64,000 nt of DNA, taken from assembly GCF_000717645.1 (NCBI RefSeq), contig NZ_JNZZ01000011.1, positions 153,832 through 217,831 on the forward strand, in the 5' to 3' direction. Shown here one piece after another: positions 41,286 to 51,756 of the stretch; within the stretch, counting starts at the first letter, position 1, and every line of letters starts with the position of its first letter. Both the position numbers and the translations under genes were made by a program. The stretch comes from Streptomyces californicus. Its GTDB lineage: Bacteria; Actinomycetota; Actinomycetes; Streptomycetales; Streptomycetaceae. A model generated the notes under the pieces. That model saw only the letters and a list, made by a program, of their open reading frames with translations, was not told where the DNA came from and searched no databases.

Positions 41286-42927
41286 AGAGCAGCGTGCGAC
41301 CGAGCAGGTAGACGGCCGGGGCCGCCAGGGTCAGCGGCAGCGCGACGCCCGCCGTCATGTGCACGAACCGGGACGGGTAGTCGTAGCTCGCCACCCGCAG
41401 CCCGATCACCGCGCACGCGCCGGCCACCAGGCCGACCAGCGCGCCCTTCGTGCCGAAGTCGGTCAGCGCTCCGACCGCGAGCCCCCCGCCCGCGCCCGCG
41501 AGGAGCGCGACCGCGACGGAGACCGCACCGGGCAGCGGGAGGGCGCGGACCAGCGTGGCCGCCGCGACGGCCACCCCGCCGACCACCACCGCGTCCGAGG
41601 CCGCCGCGAGGTGTCCGCCGGCGAGCACCGCGAGGGACGCGGAGACGACCGTGGCCATCAGGCCGTACATCCGCTCGTCGGCCCCCGCGTGGCTGCGGAG
41701 CTGGAGCACGACGGTGAGCAGCACCCACACGCCCAGCGTGCCCAGCAGCGCGGCGGGGCCGTGCTCCCGGCCCGCCGCGAGCAGGACGACGTCGGCGACC
41801 AGGCCCCCGGCGAAGGCGAGGGCGATGCCCTGGCGCGCGGGCCACATGCCGTTGAGCCGGAACCAGCCGGCCGCGGTCACCGCCTGGAGCAGCACCACGG
41901 GCACGAGCAGGGCGTACGCCCCGATCGCCGCGCCGCCCGCGAGCAGCAGGCCGAGTACGGCGGTGAGCGCGGCGGGCTGGATTCCCGGCGCGATGATCGG
42001 GGAACGCCCCTCGGCGCGGGCGCGCTGGGCGTCGGTGATGCGGGCGTTGCCGAGCGTGGTGGGCGTGCTGTACCCGGTGTCGTCGGGCCCGGCCTGCGCG
42101 GCGGGCCCCTCGGACCCCGGTCCGGCCCCGGGCGCCGACGCGGAAGCGGAAGCGACCGGCGGGGCGGGGGTCACGGGCGGCGCGGGGGCGACCGGCGCGG
42201 GGGCCGGGGCCTCGGGCGGCAGCGGCATGGAGAGCGAGGCCCCCTGCGGCGGCAGATGGGCGGTGTCGGCCGCCGCAGGGGTCGCGGGAGTCGAGTACGG
42301 CTCCTGCGGGTGCGGGTGCGGGTGCTGGTGCTGGTGCTGGTGGGGCTCCGGGGACGGCGAGGGCTGCTGCCCCTGCTGGTAGTGCTGGTACTGCGGATAC
42401 TGCTGCTGCCCCTGCGACTCCTGGTACGCCTGCGGCTGCTGGTACTGGAGATGCGGCTGCGGCCCGTGTCCCTGCCCCGGCCCCTGGAAGTGCGCCTGCG
42501 ACTCCGGTGCCCCGTACGTGCCGGGCTGCGGAGCCCCGTACGAGCCGGTCTCCGGCGCCCCGTACGTGCCGGGCTGCGGGGCTCCGTACGGGCCGGGTCG
42601 GGGTGCCGCGTGCCCCTCCGGCTGCGGCGGGGCGCTGTCCCGGCGGATCGTCGGCTGGTACTGCGTGTCCCAGGTCGGCGCCTGCCACGTCTGCGTCGCG
42701 CCCTCATCGAACCCGCCGGGCTCCCCGTGCGCCGAGGGCTGCCCGGCCGAGGTCCCGTCGGGCCAGTGCGGGGACGCGGGCGGTTCGGGGGCGTACGGCC
42801 GGTGCTCCGCGTCGTACGGACCCGGCCGCGCGTCGGAGCCGTACGGCTGCGCCTGCCGACCGGGTTCGTGCGGCTGCGGCCGGGGCTCGTACGGATACGG
42901 GTACTGCTGATCGCTGCTGCTGCTCAT
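41284..42927 (-). CDS. Membrane protein with long Gln/Pro/His/Tyr-rich N-terminus
   Basis: 547 residues from ATG 42927. Residues 1-310 are disordered: YGAPQPGT/YGAPETGS repeats, a Gln/Tyr run, alternating His-Gln and His-Pro, and Ala/Pro stretches. Residues about 330-547 contain seven to eight hydrophobic segments with AGGAAIGAYALLVPVVLLQAVTAAGWFRLNGMWPARQG. The polar N-terminus likely faces the cytoplasm and may scaffold other proteins. The family is streptomycete-specific and of unknown function. Confidence 0.8.
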   Translation of the reverse strand: MSSSSDQQYPYPYEPRPQPHEPGRQAQPYGSDARPGPYDAEHRPYAPEPPASPHWPDGTSAGQPSAHGEPGGFDEGATQTWQAPTWDTQYQPTIRRDSAPPQPEGHAAPRPGPYGAPQPGTYGAPETGSYGAPQPGTYGAPESQAHFQGPGQGHGPQPHLQYQQPQAYQESQGQQQYPQYQHYQQGQQPSPSPEPHQHQHQHPHPHPQEPYSTPATPAAADTAHLPPQGASLSMPLPPEAPAPAPVAPAPPVTPAPPVASASASAPGAGPGSEGPAAQAGPDDTGYSTPTTLGNARITDAQRARAEGRSPIIAPGIQPAALTAVLGLLLAGGAAIGAYALLVPVVLLQAVTAAGWFRLNGMWPARQGIALAFAGGLVADVVLLAAGREHGPAALLGTLGVWVLLTVVLQLRSHAGADERMYGLMATVVSASLAVLAGGHLAAASDAVVVGGVAVAAATLVRALPLPGAVSVAVALLAGAGGGLAVGALTDFGTKGALVGLVAGACAVIGLRVASYDYPSRFVHMTAGVALPLTLAAPAVYLLGRTLL

Positions 42928-42937
42928 GGCCTGCGGT

Positions 42938-43192
42938 TCACCCTCCTGCGAACGGCGGGAGCACCTCGACCGTGCCGCCCTCGGCAAGGCGTACGGTCTC
43001 ATGCCCGCGCGTCCCCACGGGATTCCCGTCGATGAGGAACGAGCACCGCCGGAGCACCTGGCTCAGCTCGCCCGGGTGCCGTTCGCGCACCGCGTCGAGC
43101 GCCTCGGCGAGGGTCGCCGCCGCGTACGGTTCCTCCGCGGTGCCCGCGGCGGCCTTGGCCGCAGCCCAGTAGCGGATCGTCCCCGCTGCCAT
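42938..43192 (-). CDS. MoaD/ThiS-family sulfur carrier
   Basis: 84 residues ending in PPFAGG, the Gly-Gly tail that is adenylated and thiocarboxylated. [13 protein letters not shown] matches the MoaD strand 1. It could serve molybdopterin synthase or another sulfur pathway; no MoaE or MoeB is near. Its stop lies 11 bp before the membrane protein gene's start. Confidence 0.85.
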   Translation of the reverse strand: MAAGTIRYWAAAKAAAGTAEEPYAAATLAEALDAVRERHPGELSQVLRRCSFLIDGNPVGTRGHETVRLAEGGTVEVLPPFAGG

Positions 43193-43251
43193 GGCGCCAC
43201 TCCTTCGGTCGGTTCGTCCGACGCGCTTGTGCGTCAGCTCTCCATGATGGG

Positions 43252-44193
43252 TCACGCCGTCGTCCCGTCCGTCGCCCAGGCGGCGATGCGGTCCAGCAGG
43301 GCGTCGTCCGCCGCGTTCTCCGCGTGCCCCATCCCCCGCTCCACCCACAGCTCGGCGCCGTCCGGACCGGCCGCCTCCGCCAGCATCCGCGGGTGGTCCA
43401 GCGGGAAGTAGAGGTCCCGGTCGCCGTGGACGAGGAGCAGCGGGGCCGGGGCGATGCGCGGGACGGCGGCGACCGGCGGGAGCGGGACGGGGTCCCAGTC
43501 CTCGGTGGCGATCCGGGTCCGGAACCCGTACCGCCCGACGAAGCGGCCCGAGGGCCGGGTCACCACCCAGTGCAGCCGGCGCATCGGGGCCGTACCCCGG
43601 TAGTACCAGCGCGCCGGGGCGCTGACGGACACCACGGCGTCCGCGTGCGCCCCCGCATCCGCGTACGCGCCCGGATCAGCCGAATCCGTACCCGGCCGCG
43701 CGCCCGCGTGCGCCGGGGCGTCGTACAGGGCCCCGTGCCGGAGCACCACCGAGCCGCCCATGGAGAACCCGACCGTCACCACCCGCCGGTGCCCCAGCTC
43801 CCGCGCCCAGGCCACCGCCGCCGCCAGGTCCAGGACCTCGCGGTCGCCCACGGTGGAGCGCCCGCCGGAGCGCCCGTGGCCCCGGAACGAGAACGTGACC
43901 ACGGCCGCGTGCCGGGCGAACACCCGCGCCGCCCGGCGTACGGCCGGGCGGTCGACCGCCCCGGTGAACCCGTGTGCGACCACGATCGCCGTGGTGTCGG
44001 CGGGGCCCGGTGCGGAGCCCTCCGCCGTGGTGTCGGCGGGGGCCGCGCCACGGGACCCGGAACGTCGCGTACACGGCTCGTACACCGCCTCGACCGGCAC
44101 GCCGTCATCCGTCAGCAATGTCACGCATTGCGGGGGTGGCGTGAGCAAGGAAACAGAGGAACGGCGGATTCGCCCCTCGGACGCGGAACTCAT
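43252..44193 (-). CDS. Alpha/beta hydrolase, serine type
   Basis: 313 residues. [12 protein letters not shown] is the oxyanion strand, [10 protein letters not shown] the loop, [16 protein letters not shown] the nucleophile elbow, [13 protein letters not shown] the acid region (Asp), and GMGHAENA the His. An Ala/Pro insert (residues 155-175) lies after the elbow. It diverges from glnR. Confidence 0.88.
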   Translation of the reverse strand: MSSASEGRIRRSSVSLLTPPPQCVTLLTDDGVPVEAVYEPCTRRSGSRGAAPADTTAEGSAPGPADTTAIVVAHGFTGAVDRPAVRRAARVFARHAAVVTFSFRGHGRSGGRSTVGDREVLDLAAAVAWARELGHRRVVTVGFSMGGSVVLRHGALYDAPAHAGARPGTDSADPGAYADAGAHADAVVSVSAPARWYYRGTAPMRRLHWVVTRPSGRFVGRYGFRTRIATEDWDPVPLPPVAAVPRIAPAPLLLVHGDRDLYFPLDHPRMLAEAAGPDGAELWVERGMGHAENAADDALLDRIAAWATDGTTA

Positions 44194-44491
44194 GTGGGCT
44201 ATTCTGCTGCGATGAGGACCTGGGCAATGCAGCCCCCGGGTCCTTTTGTGCTTTACCGGCGTTGTTACGGCGACGTTTCCACAACCTCAGCGGTTCCGGG
44301 GCGCGGAAGATCACCGGGAATGACGCCAGGACGTTCGACGCGGAATGTCCGAAGCTTGACGCAGGACCGCGGGACGGCAGGACAGCAGGACCGCGCGATG
44401 CAGGACGCAGGACGTACGAAGCAGTGCCGCATACTCCCCCGGGCCGGGCCCGGGAGTGCCCCTCTCGCAGGGAACGAGGAGGACCGACGTA
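44194..44491. promoter_or_regulatory. glnR upstream region
   Basis: The gap between the divergent hydrolase gene and the glnR leader holds ACGGCAGGAC / AGCAGGACC / CAGGACGCAGGACG repeats (about 44370-44420) and the dyad CCCGGGCCGGGCCCGGG (about 44438-44455), which may act in the mRNA leader. The A/T-rich part near 44205-44285 is the likely promoter zone. Confidence 0.45.
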
Positions 44492-44548
44492 ATGGGCGAG
44501 CGAACCGTGCAACACGATCGACCGAGCCAGGCAGGTGGGCGGCGATGA
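44492..44548 (+). CDS. 18-residue upstream ORF coupled to glnR
   Basis: The ATG follows a far better ribosome site (GAGGAGGACCGACGTA) than glnR itself. The peptide starts [16 protein letters not shown] and ends RR. Its TGA overlaps the glnR ATG as ATGA (44545-44548). The arrangement implies that glnR is translated mainly by ribosomes finishing this ORF. Translation of the ORF is inferred from spacing alone. Confidence 0.5.
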   Translation: MGERTVQHDRPSQAGGRR

Positions 44549-45408
44549 GTTCACTGCTGCTTCTGACCAACGCACTCCAGCCGTCGACGGAGGTGCTCCC
44601 CGCCCTCGGACTTCTGCTCCACAGCGTGCGGGTCGCCCCCGCCGAGGGCCCGGCCCTGGTGAACACCCCGGGCGCCGACGTGATCCTCGTGGACGGGCGC
44701 CGCGACCTTCCGCAGGTCCGCTCCCTCTGCCAGCTGCTGCGGTCCACGGGCCCCGGCTGTCCGCTGATCCTCGTCGTCACCGAGGGCGGTCTCGCGGCCG
44801 TCACCGCCGACTGGGGCGTCGACGACGTCCTGCTGGACACGGCGGGCCCGGCCGAGGTCGAGGCGCGGCTGCGCCTGGCGATGGGCCGCCGGCAGATCAC
44901 GTCCGACGACTCCCCGATGGAGATCCGCAACGGTGATCTCTCCGTCGACGAGGCGACGTACAGCGCGAAACTCAAGGGCCGGGTCCTGGACCTGACCTTC
45001 AAGGAATTCGAACTGCTGAAATACCTCGCCCAGCACCCGGGCCGGGTATTCACCCGCGCCCAGCTCCTCCAGGAGGTCTGGGGCTACGACTACTTCGGCG
45101 GTACGCGAACGGTCGACGTCCACGTACGGCGGCTGCGGGCCAAGCTCGGCCCCGAGCACGAGTCGCTGATCGGCACCGTGCGCAACGTCGGCTACCGCTT
45201 CGTCACCCCGGAGAAGCCGGAGAAGTCCGAGCGGCTGGCGGAGGAGGCGAAGGAGCGGGCCGCCGCCCGCCGGGAGGCCGCCGGGCCCGCCTCGCGGACC
45301 ACCCCTCCGGCCCCCTCCCCGACCCCTTCCACGACCGTCGCCCGTTCGGAGCAGTCCTCTTCGGCCACGGCGGCGGAAGAAGCCCCGGTGGAGACTGCCA
45401 AGAGGTAG
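44545..45408 (+). CDS. glnR: GlnR, global nitrogen regulator (OmpR-like orphan)
   Basis: 287 residues. The first 120 form a receiver-like domain ([59 protein letters not shown]) in which the conserved Asp forms dimer contacts rather than being phosphorylated. The OmpR-type winged helix (about 125-225) includes [54 protein letters not shown] and NVGYRFV. From memory it is nearly identical to S. coelicolor GlnR (SCO4159) up to a variable tail of 60 residues. It controls glnA, amtB, nir and others. Confidence 0.95.
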   Translation: MSSLLLLTNALQPSTEVLPALGLLLHSVRVAPAEGPALVNTPGADVILVDGRRDLPQVRSLCQLLRSTGPGCPLILVVTEGGLAAVTADWGVDDVLLDTAGPAEVEARLRLAMGRRQITSDDSPMEIRNGDLSVDEATYSAKLKGRVLDLTFKEFELLKYLAQHPGRVFTRAQLLQEVWGYDYFGGTRTVDVHVRRLRAKLGPEHESLIGTVRNVGYRFVTPEKPEKSERLAEEAKERAAARREAAGPASRTTPPAPSPTPSTTVARSEQSSSATAAEEAPVETAKR

Positions 45409-45432
45409 TTCCATCCGCGTAGACTGCCGCGC

Positions 45433-46476
45433 GTGGCCAAGGTGACGCGGGACGATGTGGCGAGACTGGCGGGGACGTCGACCGCGGTCGTCAGCTACGT
45501 CATCAACAACGGACCCCGGCCGGTCGCCCCGGCCACGCGTGAGCGGGTGCTCGCCGCGATCAAGCAGCTGGGCTACCGGCCCGACCGGGTCGCCCAGGCC
45601 ATGGCCTCGCGCCGCACGGACCTCATAGGCATGATCGTGCCGGACGCCCGGCAGCCGTTCTTCGCGGAGATGGCGCACGCGGTCGAACAGGCCGCCGCCG
45701 AGCGCGGGAAGATGGTCCTCGTCGGCAACTCCGACTACCGGGACGAGCGCGAGGTCCACTACCTGCGGGCCTTCCTCGGGATGCGCGTCTCCGGGCTGAT
45801 CCTGGTCAGCCAGGGTCCCAGCGAGCGCGCCGCCGCCGAGATCGAGGCGTGGGACGCCCGGGTCGTCCTGCTGCACGAGCGCCCCGAGGCCATCGACGAC
45901 GTCGCCGTCGTCACCGACGACGTGGGCGGCGCCCAGCTCGCCACCCGCCACCTGCTGGAGCACGGCCACGCGTACGTGGCCTGCCTCGGCGGTACGGAGG
46001 AGACCCCCTCGGTCGGCGACCCGGTCGCCGACCACGTCGAGGGCTGGCGGCGGGCGATGCAGGAGTCGGGCCGCTCCACGGAGGGCCGGCTGTTCCAGGC
46101 CCCGTACAACCGCTACGACGCCTACCAGGTGGCGCTCGGCCTGCTGTCCGGACCCGACCGGCCGCCGGCGATCTTCTGCGCCACGGACGACCAGGCGTTC
46201 GGCGTGCTGCGGGCCGCCCGTGAGCTGCGGATCGACGTGCCGGGCGAGCTGGCGGTGGCCGGCTTCGACAACGTCAAGGAGGCGGGTCTCACCGACCCGC
46301 CGCTGACCACCGTCCACTCCGACCGGCCCGCGATGGCCCGCGCGGCGGTGGACCTGGTGCTGGACGACGCGCTGCGGGTCTCCGGGTCGCGGCGGGAGCG
46401 GCTGAAGCAGTTCCCGTCCGCGCTGGTGGTCCGCCGCTCCTGCGGCTGCGGGGAGCCCTCGGGCCCGGTGCTCTGA
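45433..46476 (+). CDS. LacI-family transcriptional regulator
   Basis: 347 residues from GTG 45433, 24 bp after glnR. HTH and hinge: [56 protein letters not shown] periplasmic-binding-protein-like sensor follows ([56 protein letters not shown]). It ends in a Cys pair (RRSCGCGEP). The ligand is presumably a sugar; none of the neighbours is a sugar transporter. Confidence 0.9.
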   Translation: MAKVTRDDVARLAGTSTAVVSYVINNGPRPVAPATRERVLAAIKQLGYRPDRVAQAMASRRTDLIGMIVPDARQPFFAEMAHAVEQAAAERGKMVLVGNSDYRDEREVHYLRAFLGMRVSGLILVSQGPSERAAAEIEAWDARVVLLHERPEAIDDVAVVTDDVGGAQLATRHLLEHGHAYVACLGGTEETPSVGDPVADHVEGWRRAMQESGRSTEGRLFQAPYNRYDAYQVALGLLSGPDRPPAIFCATDDQAFGVLRAARELRIDVPGELAVAGFDNVKEAGLTDPPLTTVHSDRPAMARAAVDLVLDDALRVSGSRRERLKQFPSALVVRRSCGCGEPSGPVL

Positions 46477-46710
46477 CACCGGGGCACCAGTTCCTCTGGC
46501 ACCGGGACACCGGGCTCTCCCGTACCGGGGCTCCCCGGCACCCGGTTCTCCGACCCCGGCGGATGTCCTCCGACCCCGGCCGGGTCGCGCCGCTTCCCCC
46601 GGACCGGGGCGCCGGGGCCGCCGGGTCTTTACAGCGGGCATACGCGGTTCTACCGGGCTTCTCAGGACGTACTCAGCTCTCTCTCATCTTCGCCGCCCAG
46701 CCTGGTGGAC

Positions 46711-47808
46711 ATGACGGAGAACCTTCGCCCGAGCGGCGCGCACTCGACGGACCAGGACCCGACCTCGTACCCGTACGCCTCCCCGTCGCACCCGTACGGC
46801 GGGGCGGCGCACAGCGGCACGGCGCACGACGGCACCGCGTACGCCGGTACGACCGGGGGCTACCCGCCTCCGCCCCCGTACGCCCCCACCACCCGGCGCA
46901 AGGCCAAGCGGCCCGTCGCGCTGCTGGCCGCGGTGGCGATCGCGGCGGGCGTGATCGGCGGGGGGACCGCGACCCTCGTCGGGCAGCTGAACGGGCAGGA
47001 CTCCGCCGCCACCGGCTCCAGCGGCGTGGTCAACGGCACCACCGTCTCGCAGAGCAGCAAGGGCACCGTCGCGGGCGTCGCGGAGGCGGTCTCGCCCGCG
47101 ATCGTGGAGATCGGGGCGGCCTCATCGGCGGGCAGGTCGACCGGCTCGGGCGTGGTGATCACCGAGGACGGCGAGATCGTCACCAACAACCACGTCATCT
47201 CGGGCGCGCAGCAGATCCAGGTGACCCTTTCGACCGGCAAGACGTACACCGCCGACGTGGTGGGCACCGACCCCGACAAGGACCTCGCGCTCATCAAGCT
47301 GCGCGGCGCGAGCGGGCTGAAGACGGCGGCGCTCGGCGACTCCTCGCAGGTCAAGGTCGGTGACCAGGTCGTGGCGATCGGCTCGCCCGAGGGGCTGACC
47401 GGCACCGTCACCAGCGGCATCGTCTCCGCGCTCGACCGGGACGTCACGGTCGCCAAGGACGACTCCGGCAGCTCCGGCGGCTCCGGCCAGGGCCAGGGCG
47501 GTCAGGGCGGCGGCAGCGGGCAGTGGCCGTTCGAGTTCGGCGGGCAGCAGTTCAACGGTGACACGGGCGAGCAGACCACCACGTACAAGGCGCTCCAGAC
47601 CGACGCCTCGCTCAACCCGGGCAACTCCGGTGGCGCACTCATCAACATGGACGGCGAGATCATCGGCATCAACTCCGCGATGTACGCACCCAGTTCGGCC
47701 GCCGCCGGCAGCGGCTCCTCTGCGGGCAGCGTGGGGCTCGGCTTCGCGATCCCGGTGAACACGCTCAAGGCCGACCTGGACACCCTGCGCGCGGGCGACG
47801 GTTCCTGA
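46711..47808 (+). CDS. HtrA-like membrane-anchored serine protease without PDZ domain
   Basis: 365 residues; ATG 46711 is preferred over GTG 46705. Residues 1-68 are a Tyr/Pro/Gly-rich cytoplasmic arm, followed by a membrane segment (about 70-88). The trypsin-like domain has His in IVTNNHVISGAQ, Asp in DPDKDLALIKL and Ser in LNPGNSGGALINMDG. A Gly/Ser/Gln loop (about 250-275) is inserted before the Ser strand. The chain stops at VNTLKADLDTLRAG, so the PDZ domain of classical HtrA is missing. It likely handles envelope stress with the next two genes. Confidence 0.9.
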   Translation: MTENLRPSGAHSTDQDPTSYPYASPSHPYGGAAHSGTAHDGTAYAGTTGGYPPPPPYAPTTRRKAKRPVALLAAVAIAAGVIGGGTATLVGQLNGQDSAATGSSGVVNGTTVSQSSKGTVAGVAEAVSPAIVEIGAASSAGRSTGSGVVITEDGEIVTNNHVISGAQQIQVTLSTGKTYTADVVGTDPDKDLALIKLRGASGLKTAALGDSSQVKVGDQVVAIGSPEGLTGTVTSGIVSALDRDVTVAKDDSGSSGGSGQGQGGQGGGSGQWPFEFGGQQFNGDTGEQTTTYKALQTDASLNPGNSGGALINMDGEIIGINSAMYAPSSAAAGSGSSAGSVGLGFAIPVNTLKADLDTLRAGDGS

Positions 47809-47886
47809 TCCCGCCCGGGCCCCCGGCCGTGCAAGGCTGGGACGGCCCCCGCAGTCCGGGTCGACACGAGAAGAGGACCACGAGCG

Positions 47887-48627
47887 ATGAGCCCCGCCGA
47901 AGACGATCCCCAGCGCATCCTGATCGTCGACGACGAGCCGGCCGTACGCGAGGCACTGCAACGCAGCCTCGCCTTCGAGGGATACGGGACGCAGGTCGCG
48001 GCCGACGGGTACGACGCCCTGGCGATGGCCGAGGCGTACGCCCCCGACCTCATCGTGCTGGACATCCAGATGCCCCGCATGGACGGCCTCACCGCCGCCC
48101 GCCGCATCCGGGCCACCGGTTCCACCACCCCCATCCTGATGCTGACCGCCCGGGACACGGTCGGGGACCGGGTCACCGGTCTGGACGCCGGGGCGGACGA
48201 CTACCTGGTCAAGCCGTTCGAGCTGGACGAGCTGTTCGCCCGCATCCGGGCCCTGCTGCGCCGCAGCTCGTACGCGGCGTCCGCCGCGGCGGGCACGGAC
48301 GCCCCGGACGACGACGTCCTCTCCTTCGCCGATCTGCGGATGGACCTGGCGACCCGCGAGGTCACCCGGGGCGGGCGGCGGGTGGAGCTGACGCGCACCG
48401 AGTTCACCCTGCTGGAGCTGTTCCTCTCCCATCCGCGCCAGGTACTGACCCGCGAGCAGATCCTCAAGGCGGTGTGGGGCTTCGACTTCGAGCCGAGCTC
48501 CAACTCCCTGGACGTGTACGTGATGTACCTGCGCCGCAAGACGGAGGCGGGCGGCGAGCCGCGCCTCGTGCAGACCGTGCGCGGGGTGGGCTACGCGCTG
48601 CGTACGGACGGGAGCGGCGAGGCGTGA
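47887..48627 (+). CDS. OmpR-family response regulator
   Basis: 246 residues. Receiver: [17 protein letters not shown] acid pair, [13 protein letters not shown] phosphoacceptor Asp, MLTARD, and [13 protein letters not shown]ys. DNA-binding domain: [53 protein letters not shown]. Its stop overlaps the kinase start as GTGA (48624-48627). It lies 78 bp after the HtrA-like gene, suggesting an envelope-stress regulon. Confidence 0.94.
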   Translation: MSPAEDDPQRILIVDDEPAVREALQRSLAFEGYGTQVAADGYDALAMAEAYAPDLIVLDIQMPRMDGLTAARRIRATGSTTPILMLTARDTVGDRVTGLDAGADDYLVKPFELDELFARIRALLRRSSYAASAAAGTDAPDDDVLSFADLRMDLATREVTRGGRRVELTRTEFTLLELFLSHPRQVLTREQILKAVWGFDFEPSSNSLDVYVMYLRRKTEAGGEPRLVQTVRGVGYALRTDGSGEA

Positions 48628-50297
48628 GTTCGGCACACCCCGGCGGGGACCCGGCGCGGCGGCCGTCGGACCCGCCGCAGCACCGGCCTGCCGATCCCGG
48701 TCCCGGGCCGGCACCGGGACCGGTCCCCGCGTCCGGTCAGGCTCCCGATCCCTGGCCCGCGTCGGGGCCGGGCCCCACGTCCGGCCAGGCTCCCGCATCC
48801 GGGACGGGCTCCACGTCCGGTCAGGCACCCGCTTCCGGTCAGGCACCCGCTTCCGGACCGGCTCCCGCCCGGAGGGGGCTCGTCCGCCGGTTCCGGGCGC
48901 TGCCGTTGCGGTCCCGGCTGGCGCTGCTGGTGGCGACGGCGGTCGCGGTGGCGGTCGCGGCGGTGGCGGTGGCGTGCTGGTTCGTGACCCGGGAGCAGTT
49001 GGAGGACCAGCTCGACGACTCGCTGCGCAACGCCAAGATGGACAACGCGGCCCTGCGCGACCTGCTGTCCTCGTGCCTGAGCGGCGGCCAGCTGCCCGCC
49101 CAGGAGTTCCCCGGCCAGTACACCGTGCAGATCGTCGCGGCCAACGGCGACTACTGCACGGCCCCGAACACCACGCCCGTCCCGGCCCGGCCGAGCGACG
49201 TCGCCGTGGCGGCGGGGCGGCGGGCCGACGCCCTGCACACGACGGAGAACGACGCGGGGAAGGAGATGCGGGTCTACACCCGCAAGCTGCCGCCGGTGGT
49301 CGGCTCCGGCCAGGCCAACGACGACCTCGCGGTCTCGGTGGCCCGCCCGCTCGGCGAGATCGACGCGCCGCTGTCCACGCTCGCCTGGGTGCTGGCCCTC
49401 GTCGGCGGCATCGGTGTCCTCGGCGCGGGCGCGGCCGGGCTGTGGGTGGCGCGGGCGGGGCTGCGGCCGGTGGACGAGCTGACCGAGGCGGTCGAGCACG
49501 TGGCGCGCACCGAGGACCTGACCGTGCGCATCCCGGTGGACGGCGAGGACGAGATCGCCCGCCTCTCGCACTCGTTCAACTCGATGGCCGCCCAGCTCGC
49601 TTCCTCGCGCGACCGGCAGGCCCAGCTGATCGCGGACGCGGGCCACGAGCTGCGCACCCCGCTGACCTCGCTGCGGACGAACGTGGAGCTGCTGGCGCGC
49701 AGCGACGACACGGGCCGGCAGATCCCGGCGGAGGACCGCAAGGCGCTGATGGCGTCGGTGAAGGCTCAGATGACGGAGCTGGCCGCGCTGATCGGGGACC
49801 TCCAGGAACTGGCCCGCCCGGACGCCGCCCAGCCGGGCCCGCTCCAGGTGGTGGCCCTGCACGAGATCACCCGCACCGCCCTGCGCCGCGCCCGCCTGCG
49901 CGGCCCGGAGCTGACGATCACGGAGGACCTGGCCCCCTGGTACGTACGGGCGGAACCGGCGGCCCTGGAGCGGGCGATCGTCAACGTCCTGGACAACGCG
50001 GTGAAGTTCAGCCCGCCGCGCGCCGCGATCGACGTGACGCTGCACCGGGGCGAGCTGACCGTACGGGACCGGGGCCCCGGCATCCCCGCCGAGGAACTCC
50101 CGCACGTCTTCGAACGCTTCTGGCGCTCCCCGTCGGCCCGCCAACTCCCCGGCTCCGGCCTCGGCCTGTCCATCGTGGCCCGCACGGTGCACCAGGCGGG
50201 CGGCACGATCGCCCTCCGCCGGCCCCCGGACGACGGACCGGGCACGGTGGCCACCCTCACCCTGCCGGGAGCGCCGACACCGCCGCCGGGGGGATGA
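48624..50297 (+). CDS. Sensor histidine kinase
   Basis: 557 residues from GTG 48624. Residues 1-80 are Pro/Ala/Gly/Ser repeats (SGQAPASG units, coded by 18-bp DNA repeats at about 48712-48865), then TM1 (about 95-115), an extracytoplasmic sensor of about 130 residues and TM2 (about 255-277). HAMP is [23 protein letters not shown], the H-box [21 protein letters not shown], the N-box [10 protein letters not shown], and G-boxes [11 protein letters not shown] and SGLGLSIVA. It phosphorylates the preceding regulator. Confidence 0.94.
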   Translation: MSSAHPGGDPARRPSDPPQHRPADPGPGPAPGPVPASGQAPDPWPASGPGPTSGQAPASGTGSTSGQAPASGQAPASGPAPARRGLVRRFRALPLRSRLALLVATAVAVAVAAVAVACWFVTREQLEDQLDDSLRNAKMDNAALRDLLSSCLSGGQLPAQEFPGQYTVQIVAANGDYCTAPNTTPVPARPSDVAVAAGRRADALHTTENDAGKEMRVYTRKLPPVVGSGQANDDLAVSVARPLGEIDAPLSTLAWVLALVGGIGVLGAGAAGLWVARAGLRPVDELTEAVEHVARTEDLTVRIPVDGEDEIARLSHSFNSMAAQLASSRDRQAQLIADAGHELRTPLTSLRTNVELLARSDDTGRQIPAEDRKALMASVKAQMTELAALIGDLQELARPDAAQPGPLQVVALHEITRTALRRARLRGPELTITEDLAPWYVRAEPAALERAIVNVLDNAVKFSPPRAAIDVTLHRGELTVRDRGPGIPAEELPHVFERFWRSPSARQLPGSGLGLSIVARTVHQAGGTIALRRPPDDGPGTVATLTLPGAPTPPPGG

Positions 50298-50356
50298 GCA
50301 CGGGGCCACGCCCCGCCGTCCGACGGCTCCGCGGCCCCGCCGGAGGCCGACCTCCC

Positions 50357-51286
50357 TCACCCCGCCGGGTTGTGCCGGATCAGTGACTCCACCAGGCCGC
50401 CCCGCTGGTTCGGGTAGTCCAGCGGGACGATGCCGAGGCCCGTCCAGCCGGACGTCTCGGCGCGTTCCAGGAACGCGTGCACCTGCGGGTTGAGGCGGTC
50501 GGCGTTCCAGCGGGGCGGCATCAGGGCGGCCGTGGAGACGTAGTTCATGTAGAACTTGCCCGGCTGCGCGGCCGCCTTGCGGAACTGGGCTTCGATCTTG
50601 GGGTACTTGGCGAACGGCTCCGCCATGTAGTCGTCCTGGATGTCGAAGAGCGCCGCGTCTCCGTACCGCACGCCCGGCAGGCCGCCGTTGTCCGCCAGCA
50701 GCACCACCTTGCCCCGGGCCGCGCCGAGGTCGGGCAGGGTGGAGTCGAGGCGGAAGAGTGAGCGCCAGCCCCGCCGGTCCAGGTAGTCGTCGAAGACCGA
50801 CCGGAACGCGGCGTCGCTCTCGGAGGAGTACTCCTGCTTGACCCGCATCAGCACGGTCTCGGTCGGGCGCGTGGCGAGGAAGTCCCGGCAGGCGACGAGG
50901 ACATCGCCGAACATCAGGTTCTGGAACGACGCCCCGTGGTGGATCGCGAACGACCCGTCGATCAGCCGGCACCGCACGTCGAGGAAGCGGATGCCACTCG
51001 TCAACTGCTGCGCGATCGTGGTGTTCTGGCACTCCGACCAGGGCCCGCCGAACCGCGCCCCCGAGTCGTGCGTACCCGGGATCGTCAAGCGCTGGAGCGC
51101 CGTACGGTCGGGCAGCGCGGCCATCCAGTCCTGCGTACCGCGAACCGCCCGCCGCCCTTCCCGCGTGGCGGCGACGGCGGGCGCCGCACCGACGACCGCG
51201 GTGGCGGACACAGCGAGAGCACCGGCCAGGAAGCCCCTGCGGGAGGGCCGGAGCGGCGATACGGGCGTACGCGCGGGGATGGGCAT
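50357..51286 (-). CDS. Secreted phosphatidylinositol-specific phospholipase C-like enzyme
   Basis: 309 residues from ATG 51286 (GGAGG seven bases upstream). A Tat signal is at 13-40 (RPSRRGFLAGALAVSA). The PI-PLC X domain has the two catalytic histidines in TIPGTHDSGARFGG and SFAIHHGASFQN, plus FLDVRCRLIDG, TVLMRVKQEYS and LGIVPLDYPN. It is a metal-independent bacterial PI-PLC relative that acts on inositol lipids outside the cell. Inositol lipids are abundant in actinobacterial envelopes. Confidence 0.9.
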   Translation of the reverse strand: MPIPARTPVSPLRPSRRGFLAGALAVSATAVVGAAPAVAATREGRRAVRGTQDWMAALPDRTALQRLTIPGTHDSGARFGGPWSECQNTTIAQQLTSGIRFLDVRCRLIDGSFAIHHGASFQNLMFGDVLVACRDFLATRPTETVLMRVKQEYSSESDAAFRSVFDDYLDRRGWRSLFRLDSTLPDLGAARGKVVLLADNGGLPGVRYGDAALFDIQDDYMAEPFAKYPKIEAQFRKAAAQPGKFYMNYVSTAALMPPRWNADRLNPQVHAFLERAETSGWTGLGIVPLDYPNQRGGLVESLIRHNPAG

Positions 51287-51756
51287 GCGGGTGCCTCCAA
51301 GGAGCATGGGGGAGCCTGGATCGACCGGTCCGAGCGCCCCGATTCTGTCGCGTGCACGTCATACAGAAAAGGGGGCGCGGTGGACCGATCCCGTACCGAC
51401 CGCGCGCCCAGAAGCCGCCGCTTGCACGCCCTTTGGGATCGCCGCCGAGCAGATTGGGGGCAACTCCGGTCAGGACGCTGGAAGTCGGGCAGGCGGACGC
51501 CCTCGCGACAGCAGACGACGAAGCAACAAGCAGGTTCTCGCTACCCAGTTGACCGCGATCCATGATGACCGGCGACGGACCATCACCTGATGGTCACTTC
51601 ACGCAGGCGGTGTTCACAAGAACTGCACCGCCTCTGGCGCAACCGTGTTCATGATCATGCGGAATCTTTGATTCCACACACAGAGTCCCCACAGATTCCC
51701 TCTACGTTCCCCTGGTGATCCAGCCGACCGGCAGGATCGGAAGGGAGGACACACCC
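51287..51756. other. Intergenic region before the large exoprotein gene
   Basis: The first half is ordinary. At 51605-51633 AGGCGGTG pairs with CACCGCCT (8 bp, 13-nt spacer), a candidate operator or hairpin. From 51645 to 51720 the sequence is A/T-rich (CATGATCATG, ATTCCACACACAG), as expected for the promoter. The ribosome site GGAAGGGAGG precedes GTG 51757. Confidence 0.5.

Noticed and set aside
43324..44541. 407-codon upstream extension in the glnR frame
   Set aside because: It overlaps the divergent hydrolase gene and lacks homology. GlnR starts at ATG 44545.
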